This document shows, in pieces, positions 33,276 through 43,085 of a stretch of 64,000 bases of DNA. Under the pieces are notes generated by a model. The model made no database searches, was not told the DNA's origin, and saw only the letters and a program-made list of their open reading frames with translations. The position numbers and the translations under genes were made by a program. Source of the DNA: Apodemus sylvaticus. Lineage: Eukaryota; Chordata; Mammalia; Rodentia; Muridae. Numbering within the stretch: the stretch's first letter is position 1; every line of letters starts with the position of its first letter. Location: the NCBI RefSeq assembly GCF_947179515.1, contig NC_067487.1, positions 46,068,014 through 46,132,013 of the forward strand, written 5' to 3'.

Positions 33276-34317
33276 AAGAAAAGGGGAGAACTAGAACTAG
33301 ACAATTACCTATTTATGGTTTAGAGGGAAAAAATGCTTTCAATTTTTTGGCAAAGGAAGTTTATGAATTTTAGAGTCTTAAATATAAATCTTTTTATCAT
33401 CATAACATTTCAGGCATGGTTTACCAAATTTACATTACCTATGATATCAACATGTGGAGTCTGCAAAATGTTCTTTGTCACCTTAAGTCTGTGTTTTACT
33501 CCAGTGCCACCCCCTACAAAAGGTATCTTGTGAAGCTTTGCTTTTCCTATTTTTGAAATGTGTTTAGAATAATTTAAAATATAATACTTCTATTTTATGG
33601 GCCAATGAAAATAAATGTATAAAATTTGGTTAATTTTGCTTGTAATGAATAATATTTTTGTTTTATTTTTATTTTTTATTTTGATGCTGAAAAGTGAAGT
33701 AGGTAACTTAGACTATCTACTAGTGAATATATTTGACTAGTGGCATCAGTGACTTGCCCAGGCCTGCTTTCTCTGTTTTGTTCATGACAGCGTTTGTAAG
33801 TGCATTGTAAGAGTAATTGCTCTCACGTGTTTGCTTACACTATAAATCTATTAAGGAAGATTCAACATTAGCAACTGTTTCTATGCAAAATGTGGTGAAC
33901 ACTGGTGCCAGCTCAAGGTCTGAAAAATAGTAAGGGTGGCAATTGGTGGGACATATGGTCACAAAAAAGCATGACCATATTTTGTGTTACACAGACACTA
34001 GAAGTTTCTAAAAAGTGTATAATTTTTTTTCAAAAGTGTATGATTTCTTTTCAAAAGTGTTTAATTTTGGAAAGTTTGCTACATGATGCAGTACAAATGA
34101 ATAATTATTGTGAAGTTCAGCAGCCCAATCTGGACTTCTAAAATTTTGCGAAATGAGTGGTTAATATATACAGACATAGTATTTCTACATGCATATGTGA
34201 AGAGATTTTCTCTAGGCAAAGTTACAAGCTACAACTTTGAAAACCTTTAGCGAGCCTTTCTCTTTATCAGGATAAACTTGGGTTCACCAGTCCGCACAAG
34301 CTATCCTTTTTCCTTTT
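33276..34317. other. Intron 1 DNA, AT-rich, nothing recognised
   Basis: Unique sequence. A small repeated motif 'caaaagtgt' occurs three times around 34030-34060. Confidence 0.5.
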
Positions 34318-34400
34318 GGCAGGTGTGTAGCTCAGGCTGGCATTGGATGTGCTGTTCTCTTCTCTCGGCCTTCCAAGTGCTGGCACTTCAGAAGTGCACC
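34318..34400 (-). repeat. B1 SINE fragment
   Basis: 'caggtgtgtagctcaggctggc' and 'tctcggccttccaagtgctggc' in reverse B1 order. Confidence 0.6.
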
Positions 34401-35084
34401 ACTGGGGTTGGTCTCTGTCATTGCAATAAAACATTCATATATAAAGTAAAGGATCTGTTTCAAGTCATTAGCTTCCTGTTTGTTTACACTATTGTGACAA
34501 TCAATATTGTCCTCTTCTGAACTTCATTATCCCAGTGGGAATTCTGACTCATTATCTGACATTTCTCTTCTCAGCCTGCCAGCCTCTGGTGGCCACCGAT
34601 TTCCCTATGGGTTTTGATGCTTCTGGAAACACACAGGTGTTTTCCTCTGTAACTGCTTTACTTCACTCCCCTAATATCTTCCAGGTTCATCAATTTAATA
34701 TTATGTGCTTCCAGAATCAGCTTCTTTAGAGTAGATGTTCTGATTTGTGTATACTTACCACATTGTGTTCATGTACTTAGCTATCAATAGATACTGGAAT
34801 TGTTTCCATCTTTTGGCTCTTTGTGAGTAATGTTGCTATAAAATTGTTGAGTGTGCAACTATATTTTTGAATTCCTGCTTTCAGTGTCTTTGGTTATATA
34901 CTGAGATGAAGTTATTGGATACTGTAGTGACTTCATTTTAACATTCTGAGGGGAGGCTGCACTGTTTTCCATAGTGCCACAATGAACAAATGCACAACCT
35001 TGCCAATTCTTGCAGGTTTCAATTTATCTGGTAATAATAACTTCTATGGTTGGGCATGAAGTAGTTTGGGTTTTGGTTTTGCTT

Positions 35085-35220
35085 TTTTAATTTTGAGACA
35101 GAGTGTCATTATTTAGCATATTTGTCAAGGTACTTGGTATGTTGACTAGGCTGGTCTGGAATGCACTGACTCTGCCTCTCACATGCTAGGATTAAAGGGG
35201 TTCACTACCAGACACAGCCT
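35085..35220 (-). repeat. B1 SINE, diverged, inside old L1
   Basis: 'tttttaattttgagacagagtgtc', 'gactaggctggtctggaatgc', 'ctctgcctctcacatgctaggattaaagg'. Confidence 0.8.
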
Positions 35221-35439
35221 TGACCATAGTCTCTTACAGGTGTTTTGCTTGTTTACTTACATTTTCTTGAATATTTTTGTATGTTTTTTGTGTAGACATT
35301 AAGCTTGTAGCTCAGACATGTAGTCATTCCCTGTTAGCTTTGTAAGAAACTACTACACACACTCCCCAAGTGGCTACCTTTCTGTAGTCCAGTGGTGAGT
35401 GCTTTTCTCATCCATGCCAGCATTTGGTGTCACCAGTGT

Positions 35440-35505
35440 TTTGAAATTGAGATAGGGACTCTCTATGTAGCTCTAGCTGGCCTGGAATTTACTATATAGA
35501 CCAGA
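35440..35505 (-). repeat. B1 SINE fragment inside old L1
   Basis: 'attgagatagggactctctatgtagctctagctggcctgg' matches the 3' half of a reversed B1. Confidence 0.75.
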
Positions 35506-35609
35506 TTAGTGAAATTATTCTATTATTCACTATTGTTTTAATTTTAATTTGTAATTTTCAACTGACACATGATGTGGACCACTTTTCATACATGCCGATT
35601 ATCATTGGG

Positions 35610-35742
35610 TTATTGTTACTGTATTGTTTGAGACTATAGGATCCTGCTATGTAGTCCTGGATGGTCTGCAACTGGATATGCAGATGAGGCTGGCTTGAAC
35701 TCTGCCTCCTGTGATCTGAGGATTAGAATGTGCAGTGCCTTG
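35610..35742 (-). repeat. B1 SINE, diverged, inside old L1
   Basis: 'gtttgagactataggatcctgctatgtagtcctgg', 'ctggcttgaactctgcctcctgtgatctgaggattag'. Confidence 0.75.
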
Positions 35743-35784
35743 CCCTCACTTTGTATCAGCTTTGATGAGGTGTCTCATAACATC

Positions 35785-35979
35785 TTTTGCCCACTTTTTA
35801 TTTTTATTTTTATTTTTTTGGTTTTTTCGAGACAGGGTTTCTCTGTATAGTCCTGGCTGTCCTGGAACTCGCTCTGTAGACCAGGCTGGTCTTGAACTCA
35901 GAAATCTGCCTGCCTCTGCCTCCCAAGTGCTGGGATTAAAGGCATGTGCCACTACTGCCCGGCTTTTGCCCACTTTTTA
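35785..35979 (-). repeat. Young B1 SINE with perfect 16-bp TSD
   Basis: B1 at 35801-35963: 'gagacagggtttctctgtatagtcctggctgtcctggaactc', 'ctgcctctgcctcccaagtgctgggattaaaggc', 'gcccggc'. The 16-bp duplication 'ttttgcccacttttta' lies at 35785-35800 and 35964-35979, and its target is L1 ORF2 sequence. Confidence 0.97.
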
Positions 35980-36294
35980 ACTACATTGTTTTCTTAGTGA
36001 AGTTTATAAAATGCTTGTAATGATGGATTTTTTTTTTTTTAATCAAGATAGATGTCTTGCAAAGATAGTCTCTTGGTCTATAGCTTTTGATTTTTAAAAA
36101 CAGTACATTTTATAGAAAGAAAGGCTTTAATTTTAATGAAATGCACTTGATCCATTTTTGTATGTCATGAATCATTTCTGGTGATTACAAACTCAGTGCC
36201 AACTACAAGAGCACCTAAAATCTTGGTAGTTTTGCATCTTAATATTAGTTCAGTGATCTATCATGGGTAATTGTGGAGAAAGGTTTAAGGTTAC

Positions 36295-36597
36295 TATATG
36301 ATTAAGAGGAGAAGGCTCAGTGGGTACAGAACATGCTGCATAAGTACAGGACCTGAATTCAAGTCCCCAGAACTCATATAAAACAGGCCAGGTGTGACTC
36401 ACAAGCCTGTAACTGTTGTTGGTGCTGGGGAGACCCAGACAGGCAGATCCCAAGACTGATGACCTGCTAGCTAAGGGGTGAACTGTCAGTTCAGTATGCC
36501 TTTCTCAAACGTTGAAGTGGAGAGTGATGGAGTAGCAGCCTCTGGCCTCACATGCGCATATTGGCACGACAGACAGACAGACAGACAGACAGACATA
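36295..36597 (+). repeat. Composite SINE (B4A-like) with (CAGA)n tail
   Basis: 'ggagaaggctcagtgggtacag', 'gacctgaattcaagtccccag', a 7SL-like middle ('ctgtaactgttgttggtgctgggg'), 'gtggagagtgatggagtagc', 'ctctggcctcacatgcgc', and (CAGA)n at about 36570-36595. Confidence 0.7.
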
Positions 36598-37293
36598 GCA
36601 TTAAGATCATTATATAGGCTTTATTTTTCATCTTATTACATTGCCTTTGCTCCTTTCCTAAGGTCAGTTGATTTATATTTAAATAGTCTATTTATGGGCT
36701 ATTAGTTGTGTTATATTGATTTATTTATCTTTTGGGTATCTACATCCAGACATGTTTTAAGTTCTACAATCAGGAAGTATCAGTCTTTTGACTTTGTTAA
36801 TTTTATTTCAGCATTATATTGGCAGTCTTTGAATATGAACATTAGGACTGCCTTATAAATGTCCAATAAGTAACTAACTGGGATTTTGATATGGTTTATT
36901 TCATTATAGAATAATTTATGAAGAAATAATGTTTTAACAATATCAATTATCTCTGTTCATGAATAAAAAACATATCTTCATTATTTAGATATTTTATGAT
37001 TTCCCCCATTAGACTTTTCCAGTTTTGCTTATAAAGATCTTGTACAGGTTGTTAGATTTTCATGTAAACGTTTATTTACAGTTGTGTCACTTAACTGTGG
37101 GAATCAATTCTGAGAAATGGATTGGTGCGTTCTTCATTGGAAAGACGTAGAGTATACATTGGTGAGCTGAAGCACCAGTGATATTATGAGGCTGTGATCC
37201 CATGGAAACCTCCCAGTTTGTTGATAAAATGCTCCTTTATGCCATGACTATATTGTTGTGTTGATGTTGTGTTTTTAATATCACATTTCATTT

Positions 37294-37512
37294 CTTTATT
37301 TTTATTTTTTTATTCAATATATTCTTTATTTACATTTCAAATGATTTCCCCTTTCTTTGATCCCCCTCCCTGAAAGTCCCATAAGCCCTCTTCCCTCCCC
37401 CTCCCCCCATTCCCCAATCCACCCCTTCCCGCTTCCCTGTCCTGGTATTCCCCTACACTGTTGCACTGAGCCTTTCCAGGACCAGGGGCCTCTCCTTCCT
37501 TCTTCTTGGGCA
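37294..37512 (-). mobile_element. Murine LINE-1 3' end, antisense
   Basis: 'ttcaatatattctttatttacatttcaaatgatttcccc' is the reverse of the murine L1 3' UTR and poly-A junction; 'cctggtattcccctacactg' and 'ccaggggcctctcc' are further landmarks. It is heavily 5'-truncated, and younger than the L1 next to it. Confidence 0.85.
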
Positions 37513-37767
37513 TCATTTGATATGTGAATTGTTTATTTCACTTGTTTATTGATAGTAGCTAGGAAAGTTTACTTTGGTATATTAATGTTGTATTGTATAA
37601 CCTCAATATTATAATCATTAACTATGATTGGAAGACCTTTCAGTGATTCATGTGTTTGTGCTCAGACAGACTATAATGACATTGACAAATAAAGACCATT
37701 TTATTCTTGTCTAACATGCTTAGTTTTCTTTTCTTTCTCCCCCTTCCCCTCCCCTCCCCTCCCCCCC
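37513..37767. other. Intron 1 DNA with C/T-rich tract
   Basis: Unique sequence ending in a pyrimidine run at about 37725-37767. Confidence 0.5.
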
Positions 37768-37884
37768 TCTAATTCTATGTAGCACTGACTGGCTTGGAAC
37801 TCTCTATGTAGACCAGGCTGACTTTGGTCTGCCTGCTTCTACTTCCCAAGTGCTGTGATTGAAGGTGCCTCCAGGCCCAGAGGT
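37768..37884 (-). repeat. B1 SINE
   Basis: 'tatgtagcactgactggcttggaactctc', 'agaccaggctgactttgg', 'tcccaagtgctgtgattgaagg'. Confidence 0.85.
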
Positions 37885-38099
37885 CTTCGTTTCCTATGTT
37901 TATTGCATTAACTGGAACTTGCAGTGCCTTACTGATTATATGTAGCTAGAGGAAATAGTCTTGCCTTTTTTTTTTTTTTCTGGTCTGGGAGGGAAAGCTT
38001 GTAGTTACTTATCATTAGGAATTATCTTAGTGCTTTTGTATATGTTTTGTTAACTGATGTTCCAGAAAAAAAGTCATGATTATGTTAAAGATTATTCAG

Positions 38100-38272
38100 A
38101 GGGTAGAATGTAGTGCAGTTGCAGAGGATCTGAGTTTGATTCCCAGCCCCTAAGTTGAGCATTTCACAACTGCTTCTAACTCCTGCTCCAGGATAGGCCT
38201 AGAGGGGTCACCAGTGCACACATGCACAGACCCACACACAGGTACACATAATTAAAATATTAAAGCTTAAAA
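38100..38272 (+). repeat. B2/B3 SINE
   Basis: 'gatctgagtttgattcccagcccc', 'catttcacaactgcttctaactcc' and 'cacacatgcacagacccacacac' with an A-rich tail. Confidence 0.8.
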
Positions 38273-38274
38273 AT

Positions 38275-38482
38275 GTTTGAATTTGATGTATGTGAGTGTT
38301 TGACCTATGTTCATGTGTGTGCTCCACTGTGTGCAATGCTAGAGAGGCCTGGCGAGAGTATCAGATCCCATGGAACTACTCACAGCAGATCCAAGGCTGT
38401 GATGTGGCTTCTGGGAGCCGAATCCAGCTCCTCTGCAAGAGGAACAAGTGCTCTTAACCACCGAGCCGTCCTCTCTAGTCCT
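38275..38482 (-). repeat. B3 SINE
   Basis: It lies tail-to-tail with the preceding SINE: 'gtatcagatcccatggaacta', 'gatgtggcttctgggagccgaatccagctcc', 'tgctcttaaccaccgagccg'. Confidence 0.85.
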
Positions 38483-38510
38483 TACAAGATTCTACAAGGC
38501 TAACTTTAAA

Positions 38511-38682
38511 ACTTTTACCTTTTGCTTACGTGTGTGCATGTGTACCATGTGTGTGCTTGGAGTTCCTGAGAGCAGAAGAGAATGTCAGATCCCCTGGAAC
38601 TAAAAGTGAGTGTTCAAGAGCCAAACCTGAGTCCCCTGAAAGAACAGGAAGTGCTCTTAACTACTGAGCTGTCTCTTTTCTC
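38511..38682 (-). repeat. B3 SINE
   Basis: 'tgtgtgcttggagttcctgagagcagaagag', 'gatcccctggaactaaaagtg', 'tgctcttaactactgagctg'. Confidence 0.85.
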
Positions 38683-38708
38683 TGCCCCTGTCTTCGTGTC
38701 ATGCCAGG

Positions 38709-38913
38709 TTTATATAGTGCTCTTTTTGTTGTTGTTTTTTTGATTTGGTTTTTTTCCGAGACGGGGTTTCTCTGTATAGCCCTGACTGTTCTGGAACTCA
38801 CTCTGTAGACCAGGCTGGCCTCGAACTCAGAAATCCGCCTGCCTCTGCCTCCCAGAGTGCTGGGATTACAGGTGTGCGCCACCACCGCCCAGCTTTTATA
38901 TAGTGCTCTTTTT
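38709..38913 (-). repeat. Young B1 SINE with perfect 19-bp TSD
   Basis: B1 at 38728-38894 ('ccgagacggggtttctctgtatagcc', 'ctggcctcgaactcagaaatccgcc', 'gggattacaggtgtgcgccaccacc'). The 19-bp duplication 'tttatatagtgctcttttt' lies at 38709-38727 and 38895-38913. Confidence 0.97.
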
Positions 38914-39314
38914 CTCTAGTTGCCTATAGTGAATGCTTAGATTGTTGAATTTCCATCCTGTGATATCCTTTGTATTCTATTACATAATGTTAGTTCCTAT
39001 CACAAGTTTTCCTTGCTCACAGGAGGGAAAGAGCATCATTTTTCAAGTATATTAATTACTGTTATAAATCTAAATTATAAAGTATATTAGTTTTGATAAA
39101 GAAATTACAAGTGAAACATTTTCACTATTATTTTTTGAACTTAAAACACGTGTAGGATCTTTGTTGTTCCTTTTACTCTATGTTTCCCCAGAATATTAAA
39201 ATGGCCTTATGAAAATTTTAGGACAGACACATGTACACAGTTATAATAAGTAAACAAAATTTAAAAAATAGTCTACCTAGAATATGGGTAAGGTGCAAAC
39301 AGTAGTGAGCTAGC
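38914..39314. other. Intron 1 DNA, AT-rich, nothing recognised
   Basis: Unique sequence between a B1 and an old L1 fragment. Confidence 0.5.
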
Positions 39315-39560
39315 AGTGCACACCTGTTAGAATGGCTAATAACTACAATAATGGCCACAGTCAGTATTAGCAAAGGTAGAAAAAAAAAAGCCTCACATGC
39401 TGTTAGTGAGTATATAAGATTGTCCAGCCACTTTAAAAAGCAGTGTGGAAGTTTATTAAAAAGCATAATATCTTAACATAAGATTAGCAATTATTCACAT
39501 AGGTATTTGCCTAAACGAGCTGAAATTATGTATCTACAAAAAAAATGCACCTTTGAGAGT
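39315..39560 (+). mobile_element. Old LINE-1 ORF2 3'-end fragment, sense
   Basis: 'gcacacctgttagaatggctaata', 'gccactttaaaaagcagtgtgg' and 'acataggtatttgcctaaacgagctg' correspond to the C-terminal end of L1 ORF2 in forward orientation. The frame is lost. Confidence 0.7.
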
Positions 39561-40059
39561 TGTTTTTCCAAAATATCCCATTTTCTTCCATGAAGCTATG
39601 ATTAGAGAATACAATTATTATATAGAGAATTCTTCCAACAAATTAGAACTATATTCATTTGTATTTACTGTAATCATCTAGACTTTAATTATTAGAAGTA
39701 TTAGAGCAGTGTATTCCTCAGTTTAGAAACATAAAGAATAAAATCTGGAAGCAGAGGAACAGAGGAGTTAAGTGCTCACAGGAGCTAGTAAATTATAAAG
39801 CCAGAGTTAGAAATAGGGTCTCTCTCCATCTCTTTCTTTACAGTGGATTTACACACATACATACACACAAACACAGAAAACATTAGTTGTATACATTAAA
39901 GATGGTAGCTGATTATAACAGTAGAGCTGGCAGAAATTTACCCTTTGGGCAGAGAATTAAGATTAATACTTCAGAGATCTGGAAATATCAGTATAGTTAC
40001 AAAAAGTGTTTATAGGATTCTTAATATTGTCCAGTTTTTGCTTTAGACTAGGTAGTACT
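39561..40059. other. Intron 1 DNA, AT-rich, nothing recognised
   Basis: Unique sequence, no supported feature. Confidence 0.5.
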
Positions 40060-40440
40060 GTTAGGAGTGCTTGTGTGAAGATTTGCTCAAGATGCTACTT
40101 TTTATCTTTGGGGCATATATTCAGTAATGGGAAGACCACATCAAATGATAATTCTGTGTTCAATTATTTAAAGATACTATCACATTATTTTACACAGTTC
40201 TGTACTATCTTATATTCTACAGAGATTCCAGTTTCTCTGTATTCCTGTCAATGAGGATGGTCTGGTTGTACATAACCTAAAAGATATGAAATAGCACTTC
40301 AATGTATTTTGATTTATATTTCTCTATTTCTTAACATTTTTCATGTAGTTTTTGGTCACTTATAGATAAATGCTAATGCTGACCCTTTTCCTGTTTTTAT
40401 TTTATTTATTTTTTGCTACTAACTCTTTGACAGCTTGGGA
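40060..40440 (-). mobile_element. Old LINE-1 ORF2 3'-end fragment, antisense
   Basis: 'ttggggcatatattcagtaatggg', 'agagattccagtttctctg', 'aaatagcacttcaatgtattttgatttatatttctc' and 'tttttcatgtag' mirror the reverse complement of the L1 ORF2 C-terminal region. Confidence 0.7.
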
Positions 40441-40887
40441 GGAACTATCCCTATTCAGTGACTTGGTCTTGCCTGCTTGGTAAATTGAGTCTTATAAAAC
40501 TTATAAAGTCTTATAAAACCTTTCTCCTTGCTTGTTGTCATCTTTACAGTACATTTGAGTTAAAAGATTATGTACTGTCGGTATTTTTCTGAGGGTCAGG
40601 AGCAAAACTGGTTATCAAATCAGGCCTTGTGTTTCCAAGGCTGATGCCACTGCACTGCTTCTGTCATGGTTGGAGTGATTAATGCTGTGCTCATAATTAA
40701 CTCTGGCCCTTTGTTGCTCTATTAAATATTTGAAATTAGAGGACTTTTTTCCTGACATTTTAAATTTTATCTAGGGAGTATTTAACACATTGCCTATACA
40801 ATAAATAAATTATATATGCTCTTCTATGTTGGGAAATTTTTCTGAAATTAAGTTCATGAATATATTATTTTAAATAAGCATTAGAAT
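40441..40887. other. Intron 1 DNA, nothing recognised
   Basis: Unique sequence, AT-rich. Confidence 0.5.
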
Positions 40888-41050
40888 CCTGCTAGGCATG
40901 ATGATGCATATCTTTGATTCCAGCACTCTAGAGGCTGGAATCAAAGGCGGAAGTGAAGGGCTCTCTGAGTTCAAGGCCACTGTGGTCAATCAAGATAGCA
41001 AGTTCCAGACAGGCCAGGTCTATATAGTATGACTTGGTCTTAAACAACAC
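40888..41050 (+). repeat. B1 SINE, diverged
   Basis: 'gctaggcatgatgatgcatatctttgattccagcactctag', 'ctctgagttcaaggccac', 'caagttccagacaggccagg', 'gacttggtcttaaac'. Confidence 0.8.
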
Positions 41051-41087
41051 CCTACCCCATCCCACATAGACAATGCCAGAAAGGGTT

Positions 41088-41974
41088 AAGAATTCTGTAA
41101 CTTTGGATGGCGGAGAAGCATCTTAAAAAATGCTCAACTTCATTAGTCATTAGGGAAATGCAAATCAAAACAACCCTGAGATTTCATCTTACACTAGTCA
41201 GAATGGCTAAGATTAAAAATTCAAGAGACAGCAGATGTTGGCGAGGATGTGGAGAAAGAGGAACACTCCTCTACTGCTGGTGGGGTTGCAAATTGGTACA
41301 ACCACTCTGGAAATCAGTCTGGCGGTTCCTCCGAAAAATGGGCACCTTACTTCCAGAAGATCCTGCTATAGCACTCCTGGGCATATACCCAGAGGATTCC
41401 CCACCATGTAATAAGGATACATGCTCTACTATGTTCATAGCAGCCCTATTTATAATTGCCAGATGCTGGAAAGAACCCAGGTATCCCTCAACAGAAGAGT
41501 GGATGCAAAAAATGTGGTATATCTACACAATGGAGTACTATTCAGCCATTAGAAACAATGAATTCATGAAATTCTTAAGCAAATAGATGGAGCTAGAGAA
41601 CATCATACTAAGTGAGGTAACCCAGACTCAAAAGGTGAATCATGGTATGCACTCACTAATAAGTGGATATTAACCTAGAAAACTGGAATACCCAAAACAT
41701 AATCCACACATCAAATGAGGTACAAGAAGAAAGGAGGAGTGGCCCCTGGTTCTGGAAAGACTCAGTGAAGCAGTATTCGGCAAAACCAGAACGGGGAAGT
41801 GGGAAGGGTTGGGTGGGAGGACAGGGGAAGAGAAGGGGGCTTACGGGACTTTCGGGGAGTGGGGGGCTAGAAAAGGGAAAATCATTTGAAATGTAAATAA
41901 ATTATATCGAATAAAAAAATTTAAAAAAAATTAAAATTAAAAAAAATGACAAAGAGAAAAAAAAAGAATTCTGT
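41088..41974 (+). mobile_element. 5'-truncated murine LINE-1 with 11-bp TSD
   Basis: Insert at 41099-41963, flanked by 'aagaattctgt' (41088-41098 and 41964-41974). It contains the C-terminal end of ORF2 (open frame 41107-41586) and the full murine L1 3' UTR ('cggggaagtgggaagg', 'gggggcttacgggactttcg', 'gtggggggctag') to 'aaataaattatatcgaataaa', then an A-rich tail. Residue landmarks are MAEKHLKKCSTS, RCWRGCGERGT and YIYTMEYYSAI. The frame meets a TAG at 41584-41586 where intact elements continue for a few dozen residues. It lacks endonuclease and RT domains and cannot move on its own. Same orientation as Ndufs4. Confidence 0.95.
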
Positions 41975-42039
41975 TTTAATCTGATTGCTATATAGCATGT
42001 CTTAAAAGGTTTTTTTTCATGTATAAAATTTTCTACGTC

Positions 42040-42220
42040 GCGGCCTTGGGGATGTAGCTGAGCCTGTAGAATACCTGCATGCATGCAGAAAATCCTGCGT
42101 TAGTCACATAAACTGACAGGATGCTATGGAGGCAAGGATGTGAGAAATTCCAGGACACCCTTGTCTACATAGGGAGTTCCAGGCTAGGGTATGTGAGACC
42201 TGTGTCAAAAGAAAAAGAAG
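42040..42220 (+). repeat. B4 SINE (ID plus B1)
   Basis: ID-like 'gccttggggatgtagctgagcc ... gcatgcatgcagaaaatcctgcg', then B1-like 'gaaattccaggacacccttgtctacatagggagttcc ... gtgagacctgtgtcaaaag'. Confidence 0.75.
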
Positions 42221-42337
42221 TCAAGAAAGGACTTGACTCTGTGCCCATGTTACTTCCAACAACATTTTCTTTTTTAATTATCCATTCAGACCTTCTTTAG
42301 TTTTGTGAGCAAGATAGGGGACTGGACAAAGCACTAG

Positions 42338-42543
42338 TTAAATAACATTCTTTTTTTGTTTTTTTGTTTTTGTTTTTGTTTTTTGTTTTTTTTTTTTTGA
42401 GACAGGGTTTCTCTGTGTAGCCCTGGCTGTCTGGAACTCACTCTGTAGACCAGTCTGGCCTTGAACTCAGAAATCTGCCTGCCTCTGCCTCCCAAGTGCT
42501 GGGATTAAAAGCGTGAGCCACCACTGCCCGGCATTAAATAACA
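42338..42543 (-). repeat. B1 SINE with 10-bp TSD
   Basis: Reverse B1 at 42351-42532 ('gagacagggtttctctgtgtagccctggctg', 'tcccaagtgctgggattaaaagcg', 'ccactgcccgg'). 'ttaaataaca' lies at 42338-42347 and 42534-42543. Confidence 0.95.
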
Positions 42544-43006
42544 CTCAAAGAATTTCTGATTGCTTTAAAATGAGAGTGAAGAAACTTGTTCATAACTCAG
42601 GACCCCTCCACACTGCCCAACTCCTTCCCTGATGCCATCATTTAGGAATCAGCATTCCAGAACAGTTGGTTACAGTTTGCATGCTTTTGCCTGGTCTTGA
42701 CAAACCGACCACTGTACCCTCTTAGAGCGCACGCAGTCCAGTACTTGTCAGTGGTGGCTTTTTGTGAGAGTCTGTAGAGTGACATAAAGTGCCGCCTGTT
42801 GTGAGTTGTCAAGTGAGAGTTTGCCAAAAACTCAGCAGACAGAACTAATTGGGGAGAAAAGGGCTTTTGTGCTGTCTTTTTTTCCTTTCCTTTCCTTTTT
42901 AGTTTTAAGAAGACAGATACTGTTAAAACAGTGTGTTTATGTAAGTCTGGCTGCTGCTCTCTCTTCGTGGCAAGATCATCCTTTAACTCCACGTCTTGCA
43001 CTGCAG
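42544..43006 (+). other. Ndufs4: Unique intron sequence leading to exon 2
   Basis: No repeat recognised. It holds a T/C-rich stretch (about 42878-42903) and the 3' splice site ending 'tgcactgcag'. The polypyrimidine tract next to the AG is broken by purines. Confidence 0.6.
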
Positions 43007-43085
43007 GTTGTTGAGCACATCCACTTGGAAGCTGGCAGAGGACCAAACTCGGGACACACAGCTTATAAGAGTTGATGAGAAACTG
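43007..43085 (+). CDS. Ndufs4: Ndufs4 coding exon 2
   Basis: 79 nt: the last base of codon 33 and codons 34-59. The AG of exon 1 plus G gives Arg33. The exon then reads LLSTSTWKLAEDQTRDTQ (34-51) and LIRVDEKL (52-59), matching NDUFS4 from the end of the presequence to the start of the mature chain; processing is expected near residue 42, before AEDQ. Human exon 2 is also c.99-177. The donor is CTG|GTAAGG at 43085/43086, phase 0. Because 79 is not a multiple of three, skipping this exon shifts the frame. Residue 54 is Arg (AGA), where the human protein and most mammals I know have Thr (ACA). Confidence 0.95.

Larger units (their letters stand above)
34735..37095 (-). mobile_element. Old LINE-1 ORF2, antisense, broken up by at least five SINEs
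   Basis: Collinear pieces of mammalian L1 ORF2 in reverse run from its 3' end ('ggaattgtttccatcttttggctc', 'ttatatactgagatgaagtt', 'ttttccatagtgccac') through 'atcttttgcccacttttta' (35784), 'ttttaattttaatgaaatgcacttgatcc' and 'gtgatctatcatggg' to 'cttataaagatcttgtacagg' (about 37028-37048). The reading frame is destroyed by substitutions and indels. Interrupting SINEs lie at 35085-35220, 35440-35505, 35610-35742, 35801-35963 and about 36295-36600. Confidence 0.8.
12107..43006 (+). other. Ndufs4: Ndufs4 intron 1 (30.9 kb)
   Basis: GT-AG intron, phase 2, between GTAACA at 12107 and 'tgcactgcag' ending at 43006. The acceptor's pyrimidine tract is interrupted ('tctctcttcgtgg ... ctttaactccacgtcttgcactgcag'), so it is not a strong consensus site; 'ctttaac' near 42981 is a possible branch-point region. 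The first bases carry the CpG-island shore; the rest is repeat-rich and AT-leaning. Large L1 remnants are mostly antisense to the gene. Confidence 0.9.

Noticed and set aside
41107..41586. 159-codon open frame with clear protein homology
   Set aside because: It is the C-terminal end of L1 ORF2 in a truncated retrotransposon with target-site duplications, not a host gene.
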